Source: an uncultured Bacilli bacterium (GTDB lineage: Bacteria; Bacillota_I; Bacilli_A; RF39; UBA660). Taken from it: a stretch of 64,000 nucleotides of DNA. Position numbers and translations under genes: made by a program. This document shows, one piece after another, positions 36,744-44,981 of the stretch; positions within the stretch are counted from its first letter, which is position 1, and each line of letters begins with the position of its first letter. The notes beneath the pieces were generated by a model. That model was not told the origin of the DNA. It saw only the letters and a list, made by a program, of their open reading frames with translations, and made no database searches. The stretch is taken from positions 1-64,000 of the forward strand of contig CAKOOK010000002.1 in the NCBI GenBank assembly GCA_934098515.1, written 5' to 3'.

Positions 36744-37226
36744 TTAAATCTTTTCATAAAGTATTGTTTCACTATTTTCATAAACATAAAATTTACAGTT
36801 TACATATTTCTCCATTATACTCTTAAATCCAGCACCAACTAAAGTAAAATCCCCTTGCTTTTTATTAAACCACTTTCCCCTATAATAAGGCACCTTTCCA
36901 CTAACAATAACTGTATCACTATCAAACAAAGAAAATGCATCTATAAACTTTATACTTACATTACTAATAAAATTAAACAAAGAATTATATAAATACACCT
37001 CACAAGGCTTTAACTTATCAAAATACAAAATATTATACTTCACCTTAAACAAACTACTAACCAAATTATTTTTAGACGTAATATTATATATAATCCTCTT
37101 TAATCTCACATAATCATATATATGGTTATTTACTATAACATTATCTGGTAATTCCTCTTTAATTATCCTCTTACTTTTATGAGAATAAATTAAAACATAC
37201 TCATCAGTAAACTCAAAAGTATAAAT
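36744..37226 (-). CDS. Unknown protein following spoIIQ, probable ATT start
   Basis: Codons stay open and protein-like well upstream of the GTG at 37109, which has no ribosome site. The frame extends to just after the spoIIQ stop, where AGGTGA is followed 4 bases later by ATT at 37226. No ATG, GTG or TTG occurs in frame between, so translation probably begins at this ATT (MYTFEFTDEYVLIY if read with Met), giving 160 aa. Features include NNHIYDYVRLKRIIYNIT and DTVIVSGKVPYYRGKW. The position suits spoIIID/mbl in Bacillus, and the first part faintly recalls MreB-type actins without their ATP motifs. That is only a guess; function unknown. Confidence 0.5.
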   Translation of the reverse strand: MYTFEFTDEYVLIYSHKSKRIIKEELPDNVIVNNHIYDYVRLKRIIYNITSKNNLVSSLFKVKYNILYFDKLKPCEVYLYNSLFNFISNVSIKFIDAFSLFDSDTVIVSGKVPYYRGKWFNKKQGDFTLVGAGFKSIMEKYVNCKFYVYENSETILYEKI

Positions 37227-37234
37227 AAAATCAC

Positions 37235-37870
37235 CTAAGAAAGTTCTTTAATATTCATACCATATATATTTTCTGGATTAGTATAAGTTCCATTATGTTC
37301 TACTTCAAATAAAAGCATATTACTATAAGTACTATCAATCTTATTTTCACCACTAGTCCCAATAACATCGCCTTTTTTTAAAGTATCGCCAACCATAACA
37401 TTAACTTCATTTAAACTTTCATATCTTGTAATTAAGTTATTTGTATGTTTAATAGTTACTACGTTACCTAATACTTCATCAGCTACTACATCTTCAACAG
37501 TACCATCAGCAACAACTAAAACTTCAAACTCTTCTTTAGCTCCATAAAGCACTCCTGTATTTGGCATATAAGTATTTTGATAATAAATTATAGATTGCTC
37601 TTGTGCCTTACTTTCAGCATCCTTCTCATAAAATCCTTTTACAACAGACACTTCTTCACCACCAAATGGCTTAATCACCTTTCCATCATCCGTGCTTACT
37701 ACTGGAACTGTATCATCTATTAAATTTCGGTAAACATAAGACAAGTTATCATTACTATAAACTGAAGCTTTCAAAACCTTAGCAGTCAAATACAAACTTG
37801 AAATAATTGCTCCTACACTTAACAAATAAATACATACTACTACTGAACTTTTTAACTTATATCTTTTCAT
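37235..37870 (-). CDS. spoIIQ: SpoIIQ-like LytM-domain protein
   Basis: The 211-aa protein has one membrane segment (about residues 8-30) and a C-terminal LytM/M23 domain (LVVADGTVEDVVADEVLGN, VTIKHTNNLITRYESL, VGDTLKKGDVIGTSG). In the family it sits in the forespore membrane and pairs with SpoIIIAH to form the engulfment channel. Zinc ligands appear lost: the HTGVD site reads NTGVLYG, and the HLHFEV site reads MLLFEV, as in non-enzymatic SpoIIQ of bacilli. It lies directly after spoIID on the same strand, the conserved murA-spoIID-spoIIQ order, which supports the name. Confidence 0.8.
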   Translation of the reverse strand: MKRYKLKSSVVVCIYLLSVGAIISSLYLTAKVLKASVYSNDNLSYVYRNLIDDTVPVVSTDDGKVIKPFGGEEVSVVKGFYEKDAESKAQEQSIIYYQNTYMPNTGVLYGAKEEFEVLVVADGTVEDVVADEVLGNVVTIKHTNNLITRYESLNEVNVMVGDTLKKGDVIGTSGENKIDSTYSNMLLFEVEHNGTYTNPENIYGMNIKELS

Positions 37871-37916
37871 CTCGCACCTTCCTAATAAAAGTGTGAGTAA
37901 AAAAATCTATTTTATA

Positions 37917-38795
37917 CTAAAAATCTTTAATAATTATATCTTTATAATAATACTTAAGTATTTCCTTATAACTATAACCATCTTTAGCAAGCAAATTAGC
38001 TCCGTTTTGACTCATACCAACACCATGTCCATACCCCTTAGTAGTAATGTTTACTTCATCCCCATTTATTTTTATCTCAAAATCAGTAGATCTTAAATTA
38101 AGTAATTTTCTTACCTCTACTCCTTTAAAACATTTATCTTTAACACACATCTGACTAACATGATTAGTATCATTTCTCTTAATATCAAACCCATCAAGTG
38201 AACTTACTCCTAACTTACTTAATATATCACTAAGTTTATAATTCTTACTAACCTCATAATTATTTAAATTAACCTCTAAAAGTGATGGTACACTTTCTAT
38301 ATCATTAGTTCCAAAAACCTCTACAGAATTTTCTGTATATCCATTACTCATTGCAAAATAAAATGTCTTCATAATACTATCATTCTTATAAATTACCTCA
38401 TTACCTGTCTCATTTACTGCATTTATTACTTTTTCATAATACTTATTAAAGTCATCACCCCATCTTTTTTTTAATTCATAAATATCCAAATAAGCCTGAG
38501 CATTCAAATTTGTACTATATAAATTATCACTATCTTTAGAACTTAATAAATAACTTCTTGCAGCAACCGACTGTGCTTTTAAAGCCTCATCATTAAATAA
38601 AGCCGGCATTTCTGCCGCAACTACTCCAAACACATAATCATTAACATCTAAATATAAATTTCTATCTTGCAAATTTACAATTTTTGTATTTTTAGAAGTA
38701 TTTTCATCAATAAAAAAAGTAGCTTTTCTTTTAAACCAAAAACTACATATACTGCATGGAATCAAAAACGTAATAACAAGTAAAAGTTTTTTCAT
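37917..38795 (-). CDS. spoIID: Stage II sporulation protein D (lytic transglycosylase)
   Basis: The 292-aa protein has an N-terminal membrane segment (LLLVITFLIPCSICSFWF). It carries the SpoIID motifs VFGVVAAEMPALFNDEALKA with the catalytic Glu (about residue 62) and SVAARSYLLSS. The C-terminal GYGHGVGMSQNGANLLAKDG is characteristic. SpoIID degrades peptidoglycan during engulfment of the forespore, working with SpoIIP and SpoIIM. AGGAGAT precedes ATG 38795. It lies downstream of murA-rpmE-rpiB on the same strand. Its presence with spoIIQ and spoIIR suggests that the organism retains endospore formation. Confidence 0.93.
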   Translation of the reverse strand: MKKLLLVITFLIPCSICSFWFKRKATFFIDENTSKNTKIVNLQDRNLYLDVNDYVFGVVAAEMPALFNDEALKAQSVAARSYLLSSKDSDNLYSTNLNAQAYLDIYELKKRWGDDFNKYYEKVINAVNETGNEVIYKNDSIMKTFYFAMSNGYTENSVEVFGTNDIESVPSLLEVNLNNYEVSKNYKLSDILSKLGVSSLDGFDIKRNDTNHVSQMCVKDKCFKGVEVRKLLNLRSTDFEIKINGDEVNITTKGYGHGVGMSQNGANLLAKDGYSYKEILKYYYKDIIIKDF

Positions 38796-38803
38796 AAAAT
38801 CTC

Positions 38804-38998
38804 CTATACAATTGCACTTATACTTAAAAACTCTATAATAAAACTTCCAAATAAATATCCCATAATAAAACTAATTACAACTATAAAACATCTTGCTTCC
38901 CAAACATGATTTGCCTTAAAAAAATTATTAAAGTTAATCCCTGAAACAATAAATATGCTAAGTAAAACAGATAAAATATAAATTACTGTCTTATACAT
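38804..38998 (-). CDS. DUF1146-like small membrane protein
   Basis: The 64-aa protein has two hydrophobic segments (about residues 4-20 and 37-60) separated by NNFFKANHVWEARC, then GYLFGSFIIEFL. Length and layout match the DUF1146 (YwzB) family, which sits near murA in Bacillus. Its function is not known. The ATG at 38998 overlaps the end of rpiB by 8 bp and the gene ends 9 bp before spoIID, so it is part of the same transcript. Confidence 0.6.
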   Translation of the reverse strand: MYKTVIYILSVLLSIFIVSGINFNNFFKANHVWEARCFIVVISFIMGYLFGSFIIEFLSISAIV

Positions 38999-39434
38999 TA
39001 TATTCTCCCTTTTCTATTTTTATAATCTCTTCACATCTTCTTATGTGTCTTTCTTCATTACTAAAGCTAGTTTCTAAAAATATTTTAACCATCTCTATTG
39101 CATCAGGATTCTTTGCCCCAAAAGCCATAACATTTGCATTATTATGCATCTTACTAAGTCTAGCCTCTTGAGCATTTGTAACATGGGCACATCTAATACC
39201 CTTAACCTTATTAGCAGCTATACTCATTCCAATACCAGTTCCACATATTAAAATACCTAAATCAGCCTTACCACTAACAACCATCTCACTTACCTTATAC
39301 GCAAAATCAGGATAATCATCTAAAGGATCATTAACCGGACTACAATCAATAAACTCTGCTATATCACTTAACTTATTAATAATTTCTTCTTTTAAAGCTG
39401 GACCATTATGGTCAGTTCCTATTGCTACTTTCAT
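38991..39434 (-). CDS. rpiB: Ribose-5-phosphate isomerase B
   Basis: The 147-aa enzyme interconverts ribose-5-phosphate and ribulose-5-phosphate in the non-oxidative pentose phosphate pathway. RpiB/LacAB motifs are visible: IGTDHNGPALKEEI at the N-terminus, DYPDFAYKVSE, LICGTGIGMSIAANKVKGIRCA with the catalytic Cys (about residue 64), and HNNANVMAFGAKN. Length fits the family. The start ATG 39434 follows GGTGAT. It overlaps the downstream DUF1146-like gene by 8 bp and belongs to the rpmE-rpiB-spoIID-spoIIQ run. Confidence 0.95.
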   Translation of the reverse strand: MKVAIGTDHNGPALKEEIINKLSDIAEFIDCSPVNDPLDDYPDFAYKVSEMVVSGKADLGILICGTGIGMSIAANKVKGIRCAHVTNAQEARLSKMHNNANVMAFGAKNPDAIEMVKIFLETSFSNEERHIRRCEEIIKIEKGEYNV

Positions 39435-39499
39435 ACTATCACCACCATCATTATACTATCACTCTTATTTATAAGCAAATAAAAACTAAGATATTACTC

Positions 39500-39706
39500 T
39501 TAGTCCAAATTGTATTTTTTATTAAATTTATCTACTGCACCAGTCTTCTTATGCTTTCCTTGAGCACCAGTATAGAATGGATGACAAGCATTACAAGTAT
39601 CAACTGTAAATGACTCTGCCTTTAATGTAGAAACTGCTTCAAATTCATTACCACAAACACATTTAAAAGTTACCTTTTTAGTTTCTGGATGTAATCCCTT
39701 TTTCAT
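39500..39706 (-). CDS. rpmE: 50S ribosomal protein L31 (zinc-binding type)
   Basis: The 68-aa protein from ATG 39706 reads MKKGLHPETKKVTFKC and has the four zinc cysteines of the C+ form (CVCG and CNAC). FYTGAQGKHKKTGAVDKFNKKY is the usual C-terminal signature in shorter pieces (FYTG, DKFNKKY). I rejected the longer start at 39727 because AAGGAGATG lies just 5' of the ATG at 39706. It is a component of the large ribosomal subunit near the L5/S13 bridge. Bacilli often keep a second, zinc-free copy elsewhere. Confidence 0.95.
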   Translation of the reverse strand: MKKGLHPETKKVTFKCVCGNEFEAVSTLKAESFTVDTCNACHPFYTGAQGKHKKTGAVDKFNKKYNLD

Positions 39707-39794
39707 ATTCGCATCTCCTTCCGCCATGACTTTTACTAAGCCATAGAAATTCGTTTCTTATGTATTATATCATATTTTTTCAAATATTCAACAA

Positions 39795-41051
39795 CTATTC
39801 GTCGATTATTTCGATTTTAGCTCCTACTGAAGATAACTTACCAACAATATTTTCATAACCTCTTAAAATATGTTCAATATTTACAATCTTCGTAGTCCCT
39901 TCAGCAATCATCCCCGCAACCATCATCGCCGCTCCTGCTCTTAAATCAGTTGCTTCAACATCTCTACCTAATAAATCAGACTTACCAAAAATAATTGCAC
40001 TTTTATCAAATAACTTTATATTAGCTCCCATCGCATTTAAATACTTAATATGTCTCATCCTGTTTTCATATATAGTCTCTTCAAATAAAGACTCACCTTC
40101 ACACTGAGTAAGTAACGTACTCATTGGTTGACCTAAATCCGTTGGAAATCCCGGATAAACAAGTGTCTTAACATTTACTGGTTTAAGTTTATCTACCTTA
40201 TTAACAACTATTGTTGTCCCATCAATCTTAATATCACAACCAGCTTCCATTAATTTAGTTAAAACAGACTCTAAATGCTCTTTAATAACGCCTTCAATTA
40301 CTAAATTCTTACCAAGAAGACTACCAATCATAATATAAGTTCCAGCTTCAATCCTATCTGGTATAACCTCAACAATACCATCACCTAAAGTATCAACGCC
40401 TTCTATCGTTATCTGACTAGTTCCAGCACCATAAACCTTAGCGCCCATCGTACCTAAAAATGATGCTACATTTACTATCTCTGGCTCCTTAGCAGCATTA
40501 TAAATATGTGTTACACCCTTTGCTTTAACTGCTGCAAACATAATATTAAGCGTAGCTCCTACACTAGCAAAATCTAAGAATATATCATTACCTTTAAGTT
40601 CTTTAGCATCAACAATATATTCCTTATTATCCTTAATCTTAACATTAGCACCCAACTTTTCAAATCCATTTAAATGAAAATTGATTGGCCTAGATCCTAT
40701 TGAGCATCCACCAGGATAAGAAATCTCTGCATGTCCATACTTAGCAAGCAAAACTCCCATAAAATAATATGATGCCCTTAATTTAGAAGCATATTCCTCG
40801 TCAATAACAGCATTCTTAGAATTACTATTATCAATATAAAGAGTATCCCCCTCAAATTTTATAGATGATCCTAATTTTTCCATCATCTCAATAAGTCTAT
40901 GAACATCACTTATGTCTGGCACGTTATAAATAACGCATTTCCCATCAGTAAGCATCGCTGCTGGAATAAGTGCAACTACACTATTCTTAGCTCCACCTAT
41001 TTTAATAGTTCCAGATAACTCATGCTTGCCTTCAATAATTAATTTCTTCAT
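39795..41051 (-). CDS. murA: UDP-N-acetylglucosamine 1-carboxyvinyltransferase
   Basis: The 418-aa enzyme transfers enolpyruvate from PEP to UDP-GlcNAc, the first committed step of peptidoglycan synthesis in the cytoplasm. Signatures include IKIGGAKNSVVALIPAAML, YPGGCSIGSRPINFHL with the PEP/fosfomycin-reactive Cys (about residue 117), and AGTYIMIGSLLGKN. LRAGAAMMVAGMIAEGTTKI appears near the C-terminus. Length is normal. It lies in the conserved rpoE-prfA-spoIIR-mntP-murA-rpmE neighbourhood, upstream of rpmE by about 90 bp. Bacilli commonly have two MurA paralogues; this is the one linked to spoIID. Confidence 0.97.
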   Translation of the reverse strand: MKKLIIEGKHELSGTIKIGGAKNSVVALIPAAMLTDGKCVIYNVPDISDVHRLIEMMEKLGSSIKFEGDTLYIDNSNSKNAVIDEEYASKLRASYYFMGVLLAKYGHAEISYPGGCSIGSRPINFHLNGFEKLGANVKIKDNKEYIVDAKELKGNDIFLDFASVGATLNIMFAAVKAKGVTHIYNAAKEPEIVNVASFLGTMGAKVYGAGTSQITIEGVDTLGDGIVEVIPDRIEAGTYIMIGSLLGKNLVIEGVIKEHLESVLTKLMEAGCDIKIDGTTIVVNKVDKLKPVNVKTLVYPGFPTDLGQPMSTLLTQCEGESLFEETIYENRMRHIKYLNAMGANIKLFDKSAIIFGKSDLLGRDVEATDLRAGAAMMVAGMIAEGTTKIVNIEHILRGYENIVGKLSSVGAKIEIIDE

Positions 41052-41112
41052 ATCTCTTCCTCTTTACATAATTATCCAACTTTAATATATAATGACTGAC
41101 TTTTTAAATCAA

Positions 41113-41649
41113 CTAATTAAAGAATATTTTACATAAATTTACAATTGCTAAAATAAAAAGCAACACACTTCCAAAAACATTTGCTTCCTTTTTTAAACAC
41201 TTCTTTGAATACTTGCCAGTCATAAGGCCAATGTAAGTTAAAGATCCAGCACATGTACTAAAAATAATTGAACTTGCAATATAATGATTTGTTATACCAG
41301 ATAATCCTAATCCTACAGTTAAACTATCTATACTAACACTAAAAGCCGTAAATAAAATACTAATAAAACTCTTTAAAATAACATTATCTTCATTATTTCT
41401 AGTAACAAACATCATAATAGACAAATAAAAAAATACGGCAACCATTAAAAAACTAGGATCAAAATATAAAATATCTCGAATAAAAAAACTAAAACTATTC
41501 CCAAGCATCGGCATTACAAAATGAAACACGGCTACACATAAAGGAAGTAAAATAAATGTTCTCTTACTTATCTTCTGCATCCCAATACCAATCGATAATC
41601 CAAAAGCATCCATACTAAGAGCAAGACCAATAAAAAAAATACTTAACAT
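41113..41649 (-). CDS. mntP: MntP-family manganese exporter
   Basis: The 178-aa membrane protein has six hydrophobic segments and the two internal repeat motifs of MntP/YtaF: IGLALSMDAFGLSIGIGM (about residues 6-23) and AFSVSIDSLTVGLGLSG (about 100-116), each with the Asp that binds metal in the membrane. MntP exports Mn2+, and YtaF-like members are sporulation-linked. It lies between spoIIR and murA, matching the Bacillus spoIIR-ywlD order, so MntP is the better call. It begins 21 bp after spoIIR. Confidence 0.8.
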   Translation of the reverse strand: MLSIFFIGLALSMDAFGLSIGIGMQKISKRTFILLPLCVAVFHFVMPMLGNSFSFFIRDILYFDPSFLMVAVFFYLSIMMFVTRNNEDNVILKSFISILFTAFSVSIDSLTVGLGLSGITNHYIASSIIFSTCAGSLTYIGLMTGKYSKKCLKKEANVFGSVLLFILAIVNLCKIFFN

Positions 41650-41670
41650 TATGCCTCCTAGTTAAGTATA

Positions 41671-42183
41671 TTATCTAAATTTTTCAATTATGCTCTTTAC
41701 AAAAAATTTATATTCAACATCGCTTGTCGTTTCATTTTCTTCCATAAGACAAAGTGGAGGAAATAGAACACACCACCAGTTATCACCTTCTCCATCACCC
41801 AAAGTAACAACTAATGAATTATAATACCCGCCATCATACACTATACCTTTATAAGTTTTACTTGGAAAATAATTCATTCCATAACTAACAGTAAAATTAT
41901 CACTCATTAAATTCTGCTTTATTAACCCATTTATATTATCAACTTCACTTGACACAATTTTTTCTGCTTCACCAACCGTACTAGCACTCACCACTTTATC
42001 ATATAAATAATCTTCTAATTTTCTCTTTAAATTTAACTTAGTTTTAATATCACCAGGAGCATTGCTATTACTAACTACTCTAAATCTAATTGATGAACTA
42101 GGAATAACAACTGATTCATTCTTACTTTTATTAAGTACGCCCACCGAAATAACAGCAGCTGTTATTATTAACAATTTCTTCAT
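41671..42183 (-). CDS. spoIIR: Stage II sporulation protein R
   Basis: The 170-aa protein from ATG 42183 has a signal sequence (KKLLIITAAVISVGVLN) and the SpoIIR core: FRVVSNSNAPGDIKTKLNLK (about residues 34-53) and GDGEGDNWWCVLFPPLC (about 128-144). It is secreted from the forespore to trigger SpoIIGA processing of pro-sigma-E in the mother cell. The GTG at 42195 lies inside the AAAGGTGA ribosome site, so the ATG is preferred. The location after prmC is the same as in Bacillus. Confidence 0.93.
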   Translation of the reverse strand: MKKLLIITAAVISVGVLNKSKNESVVIPSSSIRFRVVSNSNAPGDIKTKLNLKRKLEDYLYDKVVSASTVGEAEKIVSSEVDNINGLIKQNLMSDNFTVSYGMNYFPSKTYKGIVYDGGYYNSLVVTLGDGEGDNWWCVLFPPLCLMEENETTSDVEYKFFVKSIIEKFR

Positions 42184-42229
42184 AAAAAAAATCACCTTTC
42201 ACTTAAACAGTGGGTGACTTTCAAACTTT

Positions 42230-42964
42230 TTATTCATTTATAACAAAAATATATCTGTCTCTGCCAGTTAAATCTTTTTCTAACTTTACTTTAGCCTTAG
42301 GAAATGCTTCCTTAGCAAGTGCTTTTATTTCTTTACCATTATCTTCATCTATCTCAAGTGCTATTAAAAACTTCTTATTTAAATATTTCTTAGCTACTCC
42401 AAAAATTACTGGATAAAACTTTAGTCCATCCTTACCACCAAACAAAGCATTATGTGGTTCAAACCTTGTCTTCTCATCTAAAACATCTGTTTCTTTTAAA
42501 TAAGGAGGATTACTAATTAACACATCATAATTGTTGAAAAGTTTACACTTATTAACATCCTGCTTTATAAAAGTTATCTTACACTTATTAAGTTTAGCAT
42601 TCTTTTTAGCTATCTTTAAAGCACCAATACTAATATCAGTAGCAGTAATCTCTAAGTCTTCCTTCTCTTTCTTTAAAGCAATACTTATACATCCTGAACC
42701 AGTACCTATCTCAAGCACAGAAGCCTTATTAAACTTATACTCATCAATATATTTAAGTGTCTTTTCAACAAGCGTTTCTGTTTCAAACCTTGGTATCAAA
42801 ACATTCTTATTAACCATAATCTTATATCCATAAAAGTCTACATTACCAATCAAATACTGAATCGGATAACCATTTTCAATCCTTCTAATTGGATAATCCA
42901 TATTCTGATACTTCTGTTCTAAAAGACGCCAATCAGTTAAACTTATAAAATCTGGTCTTTTCAT
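42230..42964 (-). CDS. prmC: Release factor glutamine methyltransferase PrmC
   Basis: The 244-aa enzyme methylates the GGQ glutamine of release factors RF1 and RF2. The SAM site VLEIGTGSGCISIALKKE (about residue 97) and the catalytic LISNPPYLKE (about 160) are clear, preceded by the substrate-binding YPIRRIENGYPIQYLIG. It is about 40 residues shorter at the N-terminus than typical PrmC. Its ATG overlaps the prfA stop in an ATGA, so substrate and enzyme genes are translationally coupled. Confidence 0.93.
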   Translation of the reverse strand: MKRPDFISLTDWRLLEQKYQNMDYPIRRIENGYPIQYLIGNVDFYGYKIMVNKNVLIPRFETETLVEKTLKYIDEYKFNKASVLEIGTGSGCISIALKKEKEDLEITATDISIGALKIAKKNAKLNKCKITFIKQDVNKCKLFNNYDVLISNPPYLKETDVLDEKTRFEPHNALFGGKDGLKFYPVIFGVAKKYLNKKFLIALEIDEDNGKEIKALAKEAFPKAKVKLEKDLTGRDRYIFVINE

Positions 42965-44019
42965 TCTGCATTTTCCATCTTAATTCTAGTATCTTCAGCA
43001 ATTAATGCCTCAATAATAGGTTCAATATTACCATCCATAACTCTATCAAGTTCCATAATACTAAAATTAATTCTATGATCTGTAACTCTATTTTGTGGAT
43101 AATTATAAGTTCTAATCTTCTCTGACCTATCTCCCGTACCAATCATACTCTTGCGAGCGCTACCAGCTGCTTTATTCTTCTCTTGTTGTTGCATATCATA
43201 AATTCTACTCTTTAAAACAACCATCGCTCTTGCCTTATTCTTAATTTGACTTCTTTCATTTTGACAAGTAACAACAATACCAGTTGGAATATGTGTAACT
43301 CTAACAGCACTATCAGTAGTATTAACACCTTGTCCGCCCTTACCACTAGAACGATATACATCAACCCTTACATCTTCTGGCTTAATCTCAACATCAACAT
43401 CATCAACTTCAGGCATAACTAAAACAGTCGCAGTAGAAGTATGAATTCTTCCCTGTGTCTCAGTTTCTGGAACTCTTTGAACTCTATGAACTCCACTTTC
43501 AAACTTTAATTTAGAATAAACATTATCTCCCTTAACTAAAAACTCAATCTGTGAAAATCCACCACTAGTTCCTTCTTCTTCTCTAGATACTTCAATCTTC
43601 CAATTATTTTTTTCAGCGTATCTACTATACATTCTAAATAAATCTCCAGCAAAAATATTAGCTTCATCTCCACCAGCAGCACCTCTGATTTCCATAATAA
43701 TATCCTTACCATCATTTTCATCCTTAGGTAAAAGAAGAATCTCAAGCTCACTATTAATCTTTTCAAGAAGAGCATGTTTCTCATCCAACTCCATGGACGC
43801 AATCTCATGCATTTCTGGGTCATTAACCAAAGACTTCAAATCTTCTATTTCTGCAGTAACTTTTTTTAGCTCATCATACTTCATTACAGAAGGCTCAATA
43901 CTGCTCTTTTCCTTTGAAAGTTTCATCTGCTTAGAAAAATCACTTAACACTTCAGGATTAAGTAATTCCTCATTTAACTCCTCATATCTCTTTTTTAATA
44001 ATTCCAATCTTTCTATCAT
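42961..44019 (-). CDS. prfA: Peptide chain release factor 1
   Basis: The 352-aa factor terminates translation at UAA and UAG. DVYRSSGKGGQGVNTTDSAV carries the GGQ tripeptide (about residue 227). The codon-recognition region upstream reads VPETETQGRIHTS, where RF1 proteins usually have the PxT type element further on. RKSMIGTGDRSEKIRTYN and VTDHRINFS follow. Length is near the usual 355-360. It lies between rpoE and prmC, the common Bacilli arrangement. Confidence 0.96.
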   Translation of the reverse strand: MIERLELLKKRYEELNEELLNPEVLSDFSKQMKLSKEKSSIEPSVMKYDELKKVTAEIEDLKSLVNDPEMHEIASMELDEKHALLEKINSELEILLLPKDENDGKDIIMEIRGAAGGDEANIFAGDLFRMYSRYAEKNNWKIEVSREEEGTSGGFSQIEFLVKGDNVYSKLKFESGVHRVQRVPETETQGRIHTSTATVLVMPEVDDVDVEIKPEDVRVDVYRSSGKGGQGVNTTDSAVRVTHIPTGIVVTCQNERSQIKNKARAMVVLKSRIYDMQQQEKNKAAGSARKSMIGTGDRSEKIRTYNYPQNRVTDHRINFSIMELDRVMDGNIEPIIEALIAEDTRIKMENAE

Positions 44020-44048
44020 ATTAACCTCTTTCTTTATATAAGAGTAGG

Positions 44049-44483
44049 CTACATTAACTCTCCATCATTCTCTTCTTCAGAATCAATAATTACTAAATCA
44101 TCTAAATCATCATCACTATCTAAATCATCCATAGATTCATCATCATAGTTCTCTTCTTCAGATTCCTCTTCAGTATCCATATCTTCCTCATTCATCATTT
44201 CATACTCTTCATCGTCATCATCATCAATAATAACTTTAGTACTATGATTTATCTTCAAATCACAATATCCTTTATCTAATATAATAAATCTTTTATCTGT
44301 CGTAATAAGTTCAAAAAAGTCACCAATACCTTCTTCATATTCACTTTCAGGTAATCCCATAACTTTAATTACTTTTTTAAATAAATCTTGTATTTTAATT
44401 TTCTTTTTTTCATCGTTTAAGATTAAATATGCTACATCATCATAAGACAAAGTTTCCTTTTCTTCATCTGTAAGTTTTACCAT
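44049..44483 (-). CDS. rpoE: DNA-directed RNA polymerase delta subunit
   Basis: The 144-aa protein has the RpoE N-terminal domain (YDDVAYLILNDEKKKIKIQDLF, in part; then FFELITTDKRFIILDKGYCDL) and a highly acidic C-terminal tail from about residue 88 rich in Asp and Glu. This is the Firmicutes delta subunit, which speeds RNA polymerase recycling and promoter selectivity; it is not the ECF sigma factor of the same name. AGGAGGATA precedes ATG 44483. It is a good lineage marker for Bacilli. Confidence 0.93.
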   Translation of the reverse strand: MVKLTDEEKETLSYDDVAYLILNDEKKKIKIQDLFKKVIKVMGLPESEYEEGIGDFFELITTDKRFIILDKGYCDLKINHSTKVIIDDDDDEEYEMMNEEDMDTEEESEEENYDDESMDDLDSDDDLDDLVIIDSEEENDGELM

Positions 44484-44597
44484 AACTATATCCTCCTCTA
44501 AAAACCATTATATGTTTCACTAAAATAAATGATAATGGCTTTTTAAACAAACATAATTTTATCATATTATATTGCATTGTCAACAAAAAAAATATAC

Positions 44598-44915
44598 TTA
44601 ATCGAAAGTTAACACAATCCTGTTGTTTATCTGTGTTTCACTTTCAATATTATAGTATATTTCTCTTCTCTTATTCCCATTATTTACACTAAGAACATCT
44701 ATCTTTAAATTCAAATGATAATCCTGCTCTTTAATAATAATCTCACTAGTACTATTCTTAAAATCTAATAAATATCTAAAACTAGCATCTTCTCTAATAA
44801 GAACATCCTTATCTAAATCATAAATAATATTTCCAAAAACTAGTAATCTATCATCTATCTTACCATCAGAACTTAATACTAAATCTCCGTCTTTATATAA
44901 TTCAATTTTAATCAT
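44598..44915 (-). CDS. Small beta-rich protein, possibly DUF1934 (YwiB-like)
   Basis: The 105-aa protein alternates polar and hydrophobic residues throughout (MIKIELYKDGDLVLSS, then FRYLLDFKNS and INNRIVLTFD near the end), consistent with a small beta barrel. Its length and place next to rpoE recall the DUF1934/YwiB family found near argS-rpoE in Bacillus, but I cannot confirm the match by eye. No signal peptide. The start ATG 44915 has GTGATG upstream. Divergent from the PBP gene, with 66 bp between them. Confidence 0.5.
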   Translation of the reverse strand: MIKIELYKDGDLVLSSDGKIDDRLLVFGNIIYDLDKDVLIREDASFRYLLDFKNSTSEIIIKEQDYHLNLKIDVLSVNNGNKRREIYYNIESETQINNRIVLTFD

Positions 44916-44981
44916 AAAACATCACTACAACCATTCTAGCATAAAAACAAACACTTTTACCATAATAATAAACGGTGAAAC

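Noticed and set aside
44505..44530. Possible parS half-site (ATGTTTCACT)
   Set aside because: Only the left half matches and there is no palindrome.
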